From NCBI GenBank assembly GCA_020849855.1, contig JADZFO010000023.1, positions 22,491 to 86,490 of the forward strand: 64,000 bases of DNA, read 5' to 3'. A program made the position numbers and the translations under genes. Positions 33,855 to 42,817 of the stretch are shown one piece after another (position 1 is the first letter of the stretch; each line of letters starts with the position of its first letter). The notes under the pieces are model-generated. The model saw only the letters and a list, made by a program, of their open reading frames with translations, did not search any database and was not told where the DNA came from. The DNA is from a bacterium. Lineage in GTDB: Bacteria; 4484-113; JAFGCY01.

Positions 33855-36800
33855 CTATGTAGTACTCCTGATATAGATGGCGTCCGCGTCGAAATCGCGA
33901 TAAATGATGTGCCAGCGCCCATCATCGTCCACCAGCAGCTGGCCCTGGTTCATATAGCGGTCGCTGTCCTGCGCGCTGTCAGGCGGAGGCATGGGCAGTT
34001 CTTCCCACTTGCCGAAGTTGCTCCACTCGAGGTAATGCGAGCCGCTGGAGATACTGCTGACAAGGCCGATGCCAGTCATGCCCTGCCCCTCGGCGGCGCT
34101 GACCGTAAAGCGCGCATCCGGCGGGTTGGTCTCTGGGATCTCCACATCGAGATAATCAAAGCTGTTCAGGTTGTCGATGCCGTCAAGCGTGTAACGCAAA
34201 GGAACAGCCTGCACACCGGTGCTCACATACCACACCAGCCCTGTCGGCTGGTAGCTGTAGGCATCCAGGCAGTTGGTCACGGCTACGTTACGGCCGAAAC
34301 TCTCTGGTACATGCAGATACCTGTTCGCACGTTCGCCGGCGAATATGTCCTCCGCTTCCTCGGACAGATCGTGGTACAGGCGCACGTTGGAGCTGCCATA
34401 GCCAAGCTGGCTGTCGCCAAGCATCAGGTAGATGCCGGTCTTATCCGGCATGGTGCCGTCCTGATGCACGGCCGCGCCGGTGAACACATCGGGATCAAGG
34501 ATGATCTGAGAGGCGGTGTCGTAGCCATCGGTCTCGTTGCCCTGTACTACCACGAGCTCCTCGGAATCGTCGTCATAGCGCAGGTAGTGGACCTGCTGGC
34601 TGCGAATATGGGACAGGATCGGCCGGTGGTCGGCGTCAGTCTGGGTGTCGGTCTCGATGTTGACCCAAGCATTGCCGGTCCAGCGGTCGAGGAAGACATC
34701 GAACCCGTCGCCACGGGCCAGGTAGACTGTCCCGTCGGCGAGGCTGCTGAGGTCAAGATTGCGTGTCCCGGGAAGGTCAGCCTCATCGGTCCAGGTCAGG
34801 GCATCAAAGCTGCCGGTCACATGATGCGAGTTGCTGAACAGGGCGTCGCGCCAGACAATGTGCAGCCCGTCACTGCCGGGCGCTGCGTGGATCTGACGGC
34901 CCTGACCGGTGGTAGCGGGAAGCTCAAGGAAAGGCGAAGTGTTGTCGTTGCTGTCCATCCGCTCATACTGGATCGAGCGGTCAGTGGCAATGAACAGACA
35001 TCCATACCAGGTCTCGCCGTTTTCCTCATAGACCGTCAGGTCCTGGGCATCAAAAGTGTTGTCCACAAATGGAACGTCATGGGCCTGCCACGCTCCCTGG
35101 CCATCGCCTTTGTAGACACTCAACTGGCCACCGATCTCGCTGGCCAGGATGCATGGAAGATCACCTTCGAATTCCAGGTCAAAGCCGCTGCCCTGGCCGC
35201 CGGTCGGGTCGATTTCGTCGGGACCATCCCAACTGTTGTTGGTATTGCGCGACCGGTACTGCACCTTGCCGCCATTCACATAAGCCAGGGCCGGTTCACC
35301 ATTGGCCGGCTGGATCTCAACATCAACATTGCTCGCCGGCCCGCCGCCAAGCGAGGCCGAGGCATTAAACGTCAGCCCTTCAACAGTGAAGCGATACCAG
35401 TACACCTGGCTGTTTCCGCCGAAAACAACCGAAACGTTATTGCCGACGGGGTCCCAGGCGGCATCCAGCGACTGGCCCGCTTCAGGCAGGTTGTAAGGCC
35501 CGATTATGTTTACGGCCGGGTACTGCAGCGTCAGGAGCTGGTTGACTGCGCCGTCGGTCTCGGTGGCAAAGGCGTAGATCTCATCCTCGGTGCAGGTTAG
35601 CGCGCAATCCTGCAGCGTGAACATCGGGCTGTTGCTCTTTGATATCACCTGCTCCACGCTATTGCCGTCATAGCGCAGCAGCAGCATGTTGCCGTCCACG
35701 ATGCCGACGGTGTAGTAATGGCCCTTGAACATCAGCGGCTCTGTTGTGGCTGTCGGGACAGTGTCGTAGTAAGCCACGGTCATGGCGCTGTCCACCTGTG
35801 GCTGCAGACGGCGGAAAGCCCAGCCCGGGATCGTCGCGTCATAGCCACTGTAGAAGACATTGCCGCTGGCCGGGTCGCGCAGGCCTTCAAGTGCCAGCAT
35901 TCGCGGGAAAGCGGGCTGGCTGCGCGGCGCGCTGACAAGAACAGCTTCGTCCTCCCAGACAGGATAGACTTTCAGGTAGTGCCTCAGCTGTCCGATCCTG
36001 CCCCCGGCCACAACTCGGATTTCGATCAGGTGGCAGCCGGGCTGGAGGGTGATAGTGGCCTGTTCACTGGCGCCGTTGTACAGCTCCTTGCCTGAGTTGA
36101 ATATCTGATAGGCGTCAATAGCAGCGCCCAGCGGATCAAAGCTGGCGCTCAGGTCGACAGTCAACTGCTGCACCCCGAAAAGCGGGCCCTTGGGCAGGTC
36201 GACCACTACAACAGGCTTCTGCTGGTTCAGGCCGCTGGAAGTCTTGCCGTTGTCGCTGACCCACAGGCTCAGGTTGCCGCTCGTATCCGTTGCTGCGATG
36301 CGGTAGCGGTAGGGTTCGTCGACCACAGCGGTGGCATCGATGAATGACGCCGGTTTGCCCGGGAGCGGGTCGAGAGTCAGGCGGCTGTATGCCCCGCCGA
36401 GGAAGGGGGCACGCTCGATGACGTAACCGGCAAAGTCCGGGTCAAGCTCGGATAGCGAGTTGGTCCAGGCGAGCTGGATGTTATCGGCAGCGCCATAGGC
36501 GTTGACGCCCAGGGGCGGAAGCGGCGCATCGCTGCCGCCATGGACACCAAGCTCAAGCTGAGCCTCGGCAAGCTGGCCGCCGGCGGCGACAGCGACCACG
36601 AGGTAGGTTGCACTGTAGAGATCGGCGACAAAGGCTGTGGGCGAGACATAGTTGCCGGTATTGGGGATCGCGGTCTCGATTACGCCGCCTCCACTTGGCA
36701 AGCTGAAGGGGCCTGACCAGACCCAGCGACCGTTCGAGTAGTCGGTAAAGCCAATGAAGACCTGACTGGCGGCCTCGCTTGTGGTAACCCTGGCGCTGGT

Positions 36801-37193
36801 CGGGCCGTTATCGCCGTCAAAGCCATAGGCGCCAAAGACGGCATAGTTGAAGTCGCCGGTCAGGCCCAGGTTCATAGTGCCGCCAGAGCCGATGCTGTTG
36901 CCAAGCTGGCTCACGATGGCACGGAAGGGCAGAGGCTCCCAGCCTGGTCCAAGCATGCTGACTTCATGGCTGGGCTGGGGCAGGTCGCCGGGGGCGGTCA
37001 GGCCGCCGGCGCCGGGAGGTTCAAGCGCCGGACCAGTGCGGGAGGGCCCGCCCATGGCCGCGGCTGGGCCGGTGGCCGCTGGGTCGCCGGCCGAGTCAAG
37101 CCCGCTTCCGCGCTGGCCGCAGGCCCCGGCGAGAAAGGTCACACTGAGCAGCATGAGCGCGATTGCCCGCGCCCCGGGGTTAATACCGTGCAT
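33855..37193 (-). CDS. Large lipoprotein with fibronectin-III and propeller-like regions (family member 2)
   Basis: The 1112-residue protein has a signal peptide with lipobox LAGAC, then a disordered Gly/Ala/Pro-rich stretch to about residue 85. The family beta domain follows (IGFTDYSNGRWVWSGPF) with a fibronectin-III repeat (IQLAWTNSLSELDPDFAGYVIER...YRYRIAATDTSGNLS). The C-terminal 700 residues contain repeated four-stranded units with W-x-D and GLHIVWRD-type motifs, suggestive of a beta-propeller. GAGGAG stands 5 nt before the ATG. It is likely a surface binding or adhesion protein; no enzyme motif is seen. It lies next to paralogue 1 but 69 nt apart. Confidence 0.75.
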   Translation of the reverse strand: MHGINPGARAIALMLLSVTFLAGACGQRGSGLDSAGDPAATGPAAAMGGPSRTGPALEPPGAGGLTAPGDLPQPSHEVSMLGPGWEPLPFRAIVSQLGNSIGSGGTMNLGLTGDFNYAVFGAYGFDGDNGPTSARVTTSEAASQVFIGFTDYSNGRWVWSGPFSLPSGGGVIETAIPNTGNYVSPTAFVADLYSATYLVVAVAAGGQLAEAQLELGVHGGSDAPLPPLGVNAYGAADNIQLAWTNSLSELDPDFAGYVIERAPFLGGAYSRLTLDPLPGKPASFIDATAVVDEPYRYRIAATDTSGNLSLWVSDNGKTSSGLNQQKPVVVVDLPKGPLFGVQQLTVDLSASFDPLGAAIDAYQIFNSGKELYNGASEQATITLQPGCHLIEIRVVAGGRIGQLRHYLKVYPVWEDEAVLVSAPRSQPAFPRMLALEGLRDPASGNVFYSGYDATIPGWAFRRLQPQVDSAMTVAYYDTVPTATTEPLMFKGHYYTVGIVDGNMLLLRYDGNSVEQVISKSNSPMFTLQDCALTCTEDEIYAFATETDGAVNQLLTLQYPAVNIIGPYNLPEAGQSLDAAWDPVGNNVSVVFGGNSQVYWYRFTVEGLTFNASASLGGGPASNVDVEIQPANGEPALAYVNGGKVQYRSRNTNNSWDGPDEIDPTGGQGSGFDLEFEGDLPCILASEIGGQLSVYKGDGQGAWQAHDVPFVDNTFDAQDLTVYEENGETWYGCLFIATDRSIQYERMDSNDNTSPFLELPATTGQGRQIHAAPGSDGLHIVWRDALFSNSHHVTGSFDALTWTDEADLPGTRNLDLSSLADGTVYLARGDGFDVFLDRWTGNAWVNIETDTQTDADHRPILSHIRSQQVHYLRYDDDSEELVVVQGNETDGYDTASQIILDPDVFTGAAVHQDGTMPDKTGIYLMLGDSQLGYGSSNVRLYHDLSEEAEDIFAGERANRYLHVPESFGRNVAVTNCLDAYSYQPTGLVWYVSTGVQAVPLRYTLDGIDNLNSFDYLDVEIPETNPPDARFTVSAAEGQGMTGIGLVSSISSGSHYLEWSNFGKWEELPMPPPDSAQDSDRYMNQGQLLVDDDGRWHIIYRDFDADAIYIRSTT

Positions 37194-37662
37194 CCACTCT
37201 CCTCACAGCCAGCGAAAGTGAGCAGCCGCTGGACTATGCGCAACAGCGCAGGCAGCAATCAGCCGTCCAGAGAGTTTACCCTTCCAGACGCAGTCCGAGA
37301 CATATTGCGGCGAGATTCGTCGCTCAACGGGTTTCACCAGGCGAAACCACATGATTACCAGAATCCACTTATAGCTGGGTGGATTCGAGGCAAACTGCCG
37401 TCGCGATCGATGTGAGCAGTGAATGATCCGAGCTCCCGGAACTTGATACTCACATCGCCAAGGCTCCTGTCGAAACTGAGTGCCTCCCGGGTGACAGGAT
37501 TCCTTGCTGTGTTGTCAAAAGGCTGAGACAGCTGGGAAAGAACTCATCTAAGCCTTGTGGCCAACGACCTTGCGCAGAGCATTACAAACCCGGCTTCCAG
37601 GAGCTTTGCCGGGAGCAGCACAATGTCCCGTCTGCATAAGCCCAGATCTGCACCTTGCTGAC
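37194..37662. other. Intergenic region, about 470 bp, no gene assigned
   Basis: The region is less GC-rich than its flanks. A minus-strand open run of 63 codons (37355-37543) gives plausible-looking protein but has no start codon and no ribosome binding site near its beginning. It may be a decayed gene fragment. I see no structured RNA or repeat here. Confidence 0.4.
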
Positions 37663-37697
37663 AAAAAAGAAGGCGGGCATGGGCTGCCCGCCTTTTA
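37663..37697 (-). terminator. Rho-independent terminator of the CAP-domain gene
   Basis: AGGCGGGC, 7-nt loop, GCCCGCCT, followed on the minus strand by TTCTTTTTT and on the plus strand by TTT, so it could act in both directions. Confidence 0.85.
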
Positions 37698-37761
37698 CCT
37701 CTACCTTCCTCTATGGAAGAGAAACAGCTTGTTTGTCGCGGCCGCGACCGCAGAGCCTTGT

Positions 37762-39093
37762 CTAGCGGCCCTCTCCAGGCTGAATCCAGTCATGCTGGGC
37801 CGGGTCCTGGTCGAAGGAGGCAAAGACCTGCACCCAGTACCAGCCGTACTCACTGTGCGGGTCGTAGTACGCACCCACACCCATGTACTGATAGTCACGG
37901 TTGCGGATGTTCTTTTTGTGGCCCTTGGAATTCATCCAGGTCTTTACCGCCACGTCCGCGTTGGGCTGGCCGCCGGCGATGTTCTCGCCAGCAGTCCACC
38001 AGCGCGGCGGGTCGACGCAGTCCAGACGGTCAAAGGGGCTCAGACCGTCCGGCGTGTCATGCTCGAAGTAGTGGTTCTGCGCCAGGTGCATGGCCTGCGC
38101 CTGGGCGATGGCGTCCAGGTGCGGGTCGCGCCGCAGGTTGCCCAGCTTGGTCTTGTTCGTGCGGTAGTAGTTGGTCAGCTCAAAGACGCGCTCGGCGTAC
38201 TGCTGGGCCTGGGCGTCCTGGTAGACGCCATAGCTGGAACTGAAGCCGGGCAGCTGCATGTAGCTGCTGTTCAGCCACTTCAGGCTGCGTTTATCGCTGG
38301 GCCAGTTATTGCCGCCACTGCTGAAGCCGCCGGTCTGCGGCGCGTCCTGGGCCTGCTGGAAATCCGGCAGCTGCAAAGCCGGCGGACGCGCGGCTGCGCT
38401 GTCAGGCTGAGCCTGCGCAGCTCCTGAGCCGGGCAGCATACCGGCGCGGCTGCTGCGGTCGCCCGCGGCCACCAGGTCCGAGGCATCCGGCGCGGAGGCC
38501 AGCATAAAGTTGGCCTGGATCTGGCGCAGGCCGCCCATGCCGTCAGCACTCTTGTCTGCCGCGAGGGCCAGCAGGTCCGGCAGGGCGACGATGCCGTCCT
38601 TGTCGTAGTCACCGTCAATGTGCCCCAGGGCATTCAGCCTGGGAAGTTCGTTTGCCGGGGCGGGGATGAAACCGTCGCCGGCAGCGAGCTTGCGGAAGCC
38701 CACGTTGAGCACTTCAAAGCTGCCGCTGGCGCCCTTGCTCTTAGCCGCAGCCGGCATCACCGCGCCGTAATAGACAACGCCGGGCTGGTCCATGATGGCC
38801 ATGCGCAGCGGATCCTGCTTCACCTTGGGCCAGTCGCCATGTGCGCCGGTTTCCGGCATGTAGCGGCTGGAGTCATAGCCCAGCTCAAGCAGGGAAGCCT
38901 TGAGGCCCTTGGCCTTCACACGCACTGAAACGTGCAGCAGGCCATCCTCGGCCTGGCTGGTCTGGACCTCATAGCGGGCATCTCCGCCAAGTTTCTGACC
39001 ACTGCCCAGCACCCGCAGGCTGAAGTCAGGCACGCTGATCAGGATGTCCCCCTCGGAGCTGCCGGAACGCATGCCGGGCCGCGCTGCGGGCAC
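37762..39093 (-). CDS. CAP/SCP-domain protein with cohesin-like and dockerin-like regions
   Basis: From the first usable start (GTG 39093) the product has 443 residues. Residues about 15-125 look like a cohesin-type beta domain (FSLRVLGSG...VRVKAKGLKASLLELGYDSSRY). A calcium-binding dockerin-like repeat follows (GHIDGDYDKDGIVALPDLLAL), then a Pro/Gln-rich linker and a C-terminal CAP domain. That domain has the conserved His and Glu (HYFEHDTPDG, AGENIAGG) and GHKKNI...YMGVGAYYD. Such proteins are secreted, but this start has no signal peptide. A signal peptide in the same frame lies upstream at 39273, separated by a TGA at 39178-39180. The gene may be nonsense-mutated, read through, or affected by a sequence error. 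Confidence 0.75.
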   Translation of the reverse strand: MPAARPGMRSGSSEGDILISVPDFSLRVLGSGQKLGGDARYEVQTSQAEDGLLHVSVRVKAKGLKASLLELGYDSSRYMPETGAHGDWPKVKQDPLRMAIMDQPGVVYYGAVMPAAAKSKGASGSFEVLNVGFRKLAAGDGFIPAPANELPRLNALGHIDGDYDKDGIVALPDLLALAADKSADGMGGLRQIQANFMLASAPDASDLVAAGDRSSRAGMLPGSGAAQAQPDSAAARPPALQLPDFQQAQDAPQTGGFSSGGNNWPSDKRSLKWLNSSYMQLPGFSSSYGVYQDAQAQQYAERVFELTNYYRTNKTKLGNLRRDPHLDAIAQAQAMHLAQNHYFEHDTPDGLSPFDRLDCVDPPRWWTAGENIAGGQPNADVAVKTWMNSKGHKKNIRNRDYQYMGVGAYYDPHSEYGWYWVQVFASFDQDPAQHDWIQPGEGR

Positions 39094-39177
39094 CTGTGTG
39101 GAACCGGCAGTCGCAACCTGAGTCTTCTGGTTTGTAATGATGGGAGACGGAGACCCCGTCTTGCAGCCGCGCGGCCC

Positions 39178-39273
39178 TCAGCCGCCCGCGCTGGCCTGCT
39201 GGGTCAGCATTGCCGTCGCAAGTGTCGTCGCCATCAGGGCGGCAAGAAGCCGCCAGTTAACTGCCTGAAGCAA
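39178..39273 (-). pseudogene. Detached signal peptide of the CAP-domain gene (in-frame TGA)
   Basis: A TTG at 39273 with GGAGG 7 nt upstream starts a 31-codon frame that is a textbook Sec signal peptide: LLAALMATTLATAML core and ASA cleavage site. It ends at TGA (39178-39180). The following codons continue in the same frame, without another stop, into the CAP-domain protein, so the intended gene is probably 37762-39273. Confidence 0.7.
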
Positions 39274-39356
39274 GAATACCCCTCCTGCCGTCTGCGCCGC
39301 CACGCAGCTATCGGAATAATCGGGATGCTCAGGCCGGTGTTAAACGGGTGTGGACA

Positions 39357-40253
39357 TTATGTGGACGCCTGCCCCGTCCCCGATGGCTCCATCAGGTTCA
39401 CCAGGGCCTGAGTGTCGAGGATTTCCAGGCCGCGCTGCAATTGCCCCGACACCACGGTCAGGGCCTGGAACCAGCTCAGGCTGTGGGGCTGGTCCGCATT
39501 GCCAAACAGCAGGCTCCCATGCAGCGCCAGCGAGTTGCCCTGGCAGATCTGCCCCTCGATTAACAGCTGGTAGGGGCCCAGAAGCTGCCGCGCAGCGTCC
39601 ATATGCCGGGCGAAGGACTGGCGGCCATAGAAGGGGCCGCCTGTGGGCAGGCTGCCGAGGCCAGCGGACTGCCACTCGATGTTCACGTCGGCCACCTCAG
39701 GCAGCCGGATTGCCCGTGGCGGAGCATCCGCACCGTAGAGGGCCAGCAGCCAGTCGATGTCAGTCTGTTCATCATCGTCAGACTGGCGCATGGCACCCGC
39801 CAGCACACCCATTGCCTCGGCCGAGTTGGCTGCATTGCGGGCCACCGGCCGCAGCCCGGGCCGGCCGGACACCAGGCGCTGCAGTGAAGCGCTGTCAAGA
39901 AAACGCCGCGCGGCCAAAATCCTGCCGTCCTCGACCTCAAACCAGTGGGCGAAGGGGGTGGTGTCCTGGCAGCCTGTCGACAGGCAGCGCTGAGAGACCA
40001 TGCCGTAAATCGCCGTCTGCCTGGCATCACTGATCGATCCGCTCCAGAGAACGCCGCAGGCTTGAAACTGCTTGTGCACTTCCCGGAAGTAGCGCCTGAC
40101 TTCATCGCGGCCCGCATAAACTCCGCCGAAGTCAAGCGGCGGGGATACATGCACCTGCCAATGCACGTCCTCATGCAAAAAGCCCAGGAAGGCGGCTTCA
40201 TCTCCTAGTCCGAAGCAGGCCATCGCCTCCCGGACAACCATCTCAGATTCCAT
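39357..40253 (-). CDS. Tandem NTF2/SnoaL-like domain protein A
   Basis: The 298-residue soluble protein holds two NTF2/SnoaL-like cone folds. The first (residues about 1-120) has the classic order: AFLGFLHEDVHWQVH, GGVYAGRDEVRRYF, then FAHWFEVEDGRILAARRFLD. The second (about 150-285) repeats it more loosely, ending FQALTVVSGQLQRGLEILD. SnoaL folds serve as isomerases, cyclases or ligand-binding modules; active residues cannot be assigned by eye. No Shine-Dalgarno sequence is present; TATCAG ends 6 nt before the ATG. Two paralogues follow upstream at 40359 and 41794, forming a three-member cluster on the minus strand. Confidence 0.75.
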   Translation of the reverse strand: MESEMVVREAMACFGLGDEAAFLGFLHEDVHWQVHVSPPLDFGGVYAGRDEVRRYFREVHKQFQACGVLWSGSISDARQTAIYGMVSQRCLSTGCQDTTPFAHWFEVEDGRILAARRFLDSASLQRLVSGRPGLRPVARNAANSAEAMGVLAGAMRQSDDDEQTDIDWLLALYGADAPPRAIRLPEVADVNIEWQSAGLGSLPTGGPFYGRQSFARHMDAARQLLGPYQLLIEGQICQGNSLALHGSLLFGNADQPHSLSWFQALTVVSGQLQRGLEILDTQALVNLMEPSGTGQAST

Positions 40254-40358
40254 CTGTGCCTGATAACTCCAGACGGGGAATTGAAACTAGCTTAACATGT
40301 TATGCCGCAATTTCAGGGCCGGCATAGTTGATACCAAGTCCAATTTACTGCGGGCTGG

Positions 40359-41270
40359 CTACGAGCAAAAGCACTTTCCGCAGACATCAAGCTTGAGCGT
40401 GTCAGCAACTTCGAATCCGCGCACGATACGCCCCTGGCGCATGGTCAGCGCTTGAAAGCTGGGCAGGTTAAGCTCTATGCCGCAGCTGCGACAGCTCAGG
40501 AGCAGGTTCGCGCGGATAGCGATGGTGTCCTCAGCTTGAATGATGCGATGTATCTGCAGATCAAGTGTCTCAAAGGCTGCGTCAAAAACCCTGAAGTGCC
40601 GGCTGATCTCGTCTATGCCACACGCGCGGCAAGGCAGATCGAGACTCACAGTTGATGGACTGAACCACTGAGCCTTGGGATCGACTAGGTCAAGCAGGTC
40701 AGAGCGGCAGAGCCTCTCTCTGCTCTCATACAGCTGCATAAGCGAACTGAAGTCCTCTCGCGGATCACCAGTCAGTTCGCCGGAGGCGTAGATAGAGCTT
40801 CTGATTGCTGCCAGGAAGCCGTGTTGCTTGGTGGCCTCCCGCAGTGACATCTTCTCTCCGCTCTGCAGCAGAGACCATATGCCAGAGGAGTCTACATAAC
40901 TGTGGGCGTCAACTATGCACTCGTTGCGAACGGTGAACCAGGCTGCAGCATTTGCATCTGCCAGTTCGCGTGTTCCCACCCGACCGTATCCGTAGACGCC
41001 ATACAGAACATAGTCTTCGCCGCTCACCAGGCGAATGGACCAGTGCTGTGACATCACAGGGGTAAGTTCAATTCTGTTGCGGTAGTGTTCCAGCAATTCA
41101 ACATGTCCGCGGACCACGCCGCCCATGGGCAGGGGCGTGCCAAAATGAGCATGCAGTTCGGCTTCGGGCTGGAAATAGGACACGAAGCGCTCAAGGTCGC
41201 CCTCAGCCAGAGAGGTGAGCGCGTGCCGCATGACCATTTCAACTGAGCTATTTACGCCATAATGGATCAT
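40359..41270 (-). CDS. Tandem NTF2/SnoaL-like domain protein B, cysteine-rich
   Basis: The 303-residue paralogue of the neighbouring gene has two NTF2-like domains (about residues 5-125 and 180-295; for example LAEGDLERFVSYFQPEAELHAHFG and FQALTMRQGRIVRGFEVADTL). The second domain carries three C-x-x-C units: CRACG, CRSCG and the terminal CGKCFC, which could bind a metal or form disulfides. The other two paralogues lack these. I choose the ATG at 41270 rather than the TTG at 41288. TTGAAT, 16 nt, TATCAT ends 7 nt before it, giving a leaderless start. Confidence 0.72.
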   Translation of the reverse strand: MIHYGVNSSVEMVMRHALTSLAEGDLERFVSYFQPEAELHAHFGTPLPMGGVVRGHVELLEHYRNRIELTPVMSQHWSIRLVSGEDYVLYGVYGYGRVGTRELADANAAAWFTVRNECIVDAHSYVDSSGIWSLLQSGEKMSLREATKQHGFLAAIRSSIYASGELTGDPREDFSSLMQLYESRERLCRSDLLDLVDPKAQWFSPSTVSLDLPCRACGIDEISRHFRVFDAAFETLDLQIHRIIQAEDTIAIRANLLLSCRSCGIELNLPSFQALTMRQGRIVRGFEVADTLKLDVCGKCFCS

Positions 41271-41277
41271 ATTTAGT

Positions 41278-41305
41278 ATGATACTCAAAATATTGCGTAA
41301 TTCAA
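41278..41305 (-). promoter_or_regulatory. Promoter placed for a leaderless start
   Basis: On the minus strand TTGAAT, 16 nt, TATCAT, 7 nt, ATG (41270). The region is AT-rich and lacks a Shine-Dalgarno sequence. Confidence 0.6.
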
Positions 41306-41426
41306 TAGCAAATTACTAATGATGGCTACAATTATAAATATTTGCACGCGCATGCTCTGAAGGGCCCTCTGCTGGCAGCAGTCCAGCCAGCAGTGGCTCC
41401 GGTGCAAACCCTGTTCTAAAGAAGAA

Positions 41427-41714
41427 CTATCCGACCAGCACGGTGCGCCTGCCGCGCCAGAACAGGCTGACTATCCCAACGAAGAGGGCGCTTCCGACTA
41501 TGGACCAGAGCACCGGGAAGGCCTTGCCGCCAATATCCAGAGTCAGCCACTCCGGCATCCCGAGCTGCCGGGAGATCCACATTCCGATCATGGCTCCGAT
41601 GAAGCCGACGAAGATCAGTACCAGGAAGCTGCTGCGGACACCGGCCAGCACCGCGCCGATGCTGCCGCAGATACCGGCAAGCAGCAGAAGCAAAAGCAGT
41701 TCCAGTATGTTCAT
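41427..41714 (-). CDS. GlsB/YeaQ/YmgE family small membrane protein
   Basis: This 95-residue protein has three hydrophobic segments: LELLLLLLLAGICGSIGAVLAG, SSFLVLIFVGFIGAMIGMWI and PVLWSIVGSALFVGIVSLFW. The glycine pattern is that of the YeaQ/GlsB family, which is linked to stress responses but has no firmly known activity. GGGAG lies 7 nt before the ATG. It stands between two of the tandem NTF2-like genes, so it may be part of that cluster. Confidence 0.8.
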   Translation of the reverse strand: MNILELLLLLLLAGICGSIGAVLAGVRSSFLVLIFVGFIGAMIGMWISRQLGMPEWLTLDIGGKAFPVLWSIVGSALFVGIVSLFWRGRRTVLVG

Positions 41715-41793
41715 TTTCAGGCTCCCGCCGCGCCTCGCGCAGCTCCTTCACAGACCCGCACGCTGCAGAGCTTGTTTCAGGATTCCGCAGTAT

Positions 41794-42696
41794 TCAGTTC
41801 AGGTAGTTCCAGTTGTGCAGTTTCAGGCTGTCATGGGCCTGCACGATTCTGACAATCCTGCGTCCCAGGGTGGTCAGGGCTGCGAACAAAGGGATAGTCT
41901 GCTCTTCACCGGTGCTGCGCTTGCGCAGTGTGACTTCCATGCCTAGAAGCAGGGTGTCCTCGGCCTGGGCTTTCAGCTCAACGTGCCTGGACTCAGCAAC
42001 ATACTGCTCGGCAAAGTCCAGGTAGTATGCCCGGATTGCTTCCGCCCCGCTGAGCCGGACCGAGTCGGTAGCCAGCCTGCAGGAGGGCCCAAACCACAGG
42101 CAGTCCTCCGCCAGCTGGTCCGTTACCGGCAGCAGCAGCGGGCTGCCTTCCTTCTTGAGTTCATCTTCCAGCCAGGCAAAATCCTCCCTCCCGGTTGAAT
42201 TGAGCTCGCCGGAAAGGTTGAGAGCATTCTTGAGGTTTACTGCGACCGTTGGGTCTTCTGCAGGTGGCAAGTCAGGCAGGGTGCCGAGCACAAAGGCAAA
42301 GGGGGCGCTGTCAATGAACACATCGTTGCGCCTGACCTGTCCCCTTGCAACCTGGAACCACGTAGCCAGCGTGCAGTGGCGGCGCTGTCCGGACACGGGA
42401 TTGCCGAAGTTCATCAGGCCGTAGAGGACATAGTTCTGGGCATCGATAAGAGTTATGCTCCACAGTATGCCGGAATCCACGTTCAATTCGAAACGGGCCC
42501 GGATGAAGCTCTCATACTCGCTGCGGCCACTCATCCTGCCGCCCAAAGGCCAGGGCTGACTCGTGTGTATGTTGGCCACAGCGTCCGCTGCGATCAGGTT
42601 ACTTGGTGCCTCGCCGCCACCTGAGCTGAGTTCAGCCATCAGCCTGCGGACCGTAGTGCGTGTAGCTGCTGTCGCCTGGCTTAACAAGCTATCCAC
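41794..42696 (-). CDS. Tandem NTF2/SnoaL-like domain protein C
   Basis: The third 300-residue paralogue starts with GTG. Its first domain (about residues 15-130) matches protein B in layout: IHTSQPWPLGGRMSGRSEYESFI, then ILWSITLIDAQNYVLYGLMNFG beside HWSIRLVSGEDYVLYGVYGYG of B. The second domain ends FAALTTLGRRIVRIVQAHDSLKL beside FQALTMRQGRIVRGFEVADTLKL of B. These aligned phrases are the best evidence that the three genes are duplicates. GAGGGG lies directly before the GTG, and an AT-rich, promoter-like region with TATACC lies upstream. Function unknown. Confidence 0.72.
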   Translation of the reverse strand: MDSLLSQATAATRTTVRRLMAELSSGGGEAPSNLIAADAVANIHTSQPWPLGGRMSGRSEYESFIRARFELNVDSGILWSITLIDAQNYVLYGLMNFGNPVSGQRRHCTLATWFQVARGQVRRNDVFIDSAPFAFVLGTLPDLPPAEDPTVAVNLKNALNLSGELNSTGREDFAWLEDELKKEGSPLLLPVTDQLAEDCLWFGPSCRLATDSVRLSGAEAIRAYYLDFAEQYVAESRHVELKAQAEDTLLLGMEVTLRKRSTGEEQTIPLFAALTTLGRRIVRIVQAHDSLKLHNWNYLN

Positions 42697-42799
42697 CCCT
42701 CAAACAGGTATATCGCAAAGCGCACTATTGTGCTGATAAATCATACAATATTTAGTTCGATTAATAAAGTTTCCACAAATCGGAGGTCCTGAGGCCGCC

Positions 42800-42805
42800 T
42801 ATAAT
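42800..42805 (+). promoter_or_regulatory. -10 element close to the dgt start
   Basis: TATAAT ends 12 nt before the ATG at 42818, with no Shine-Dalgarno sequence and no clear -35. The leader would be about 6 nt or absent. Confidence 0.5.
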
Positions 42806-42817
42806 CCAGCCCTGCAT

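Noticed and set aside
37355-37543. 63-codon minus-strand open run with protein-like composition
   Set aside because: It has no start codon near its beginning and no ribosome binding site; at most it is a decayed fragment.
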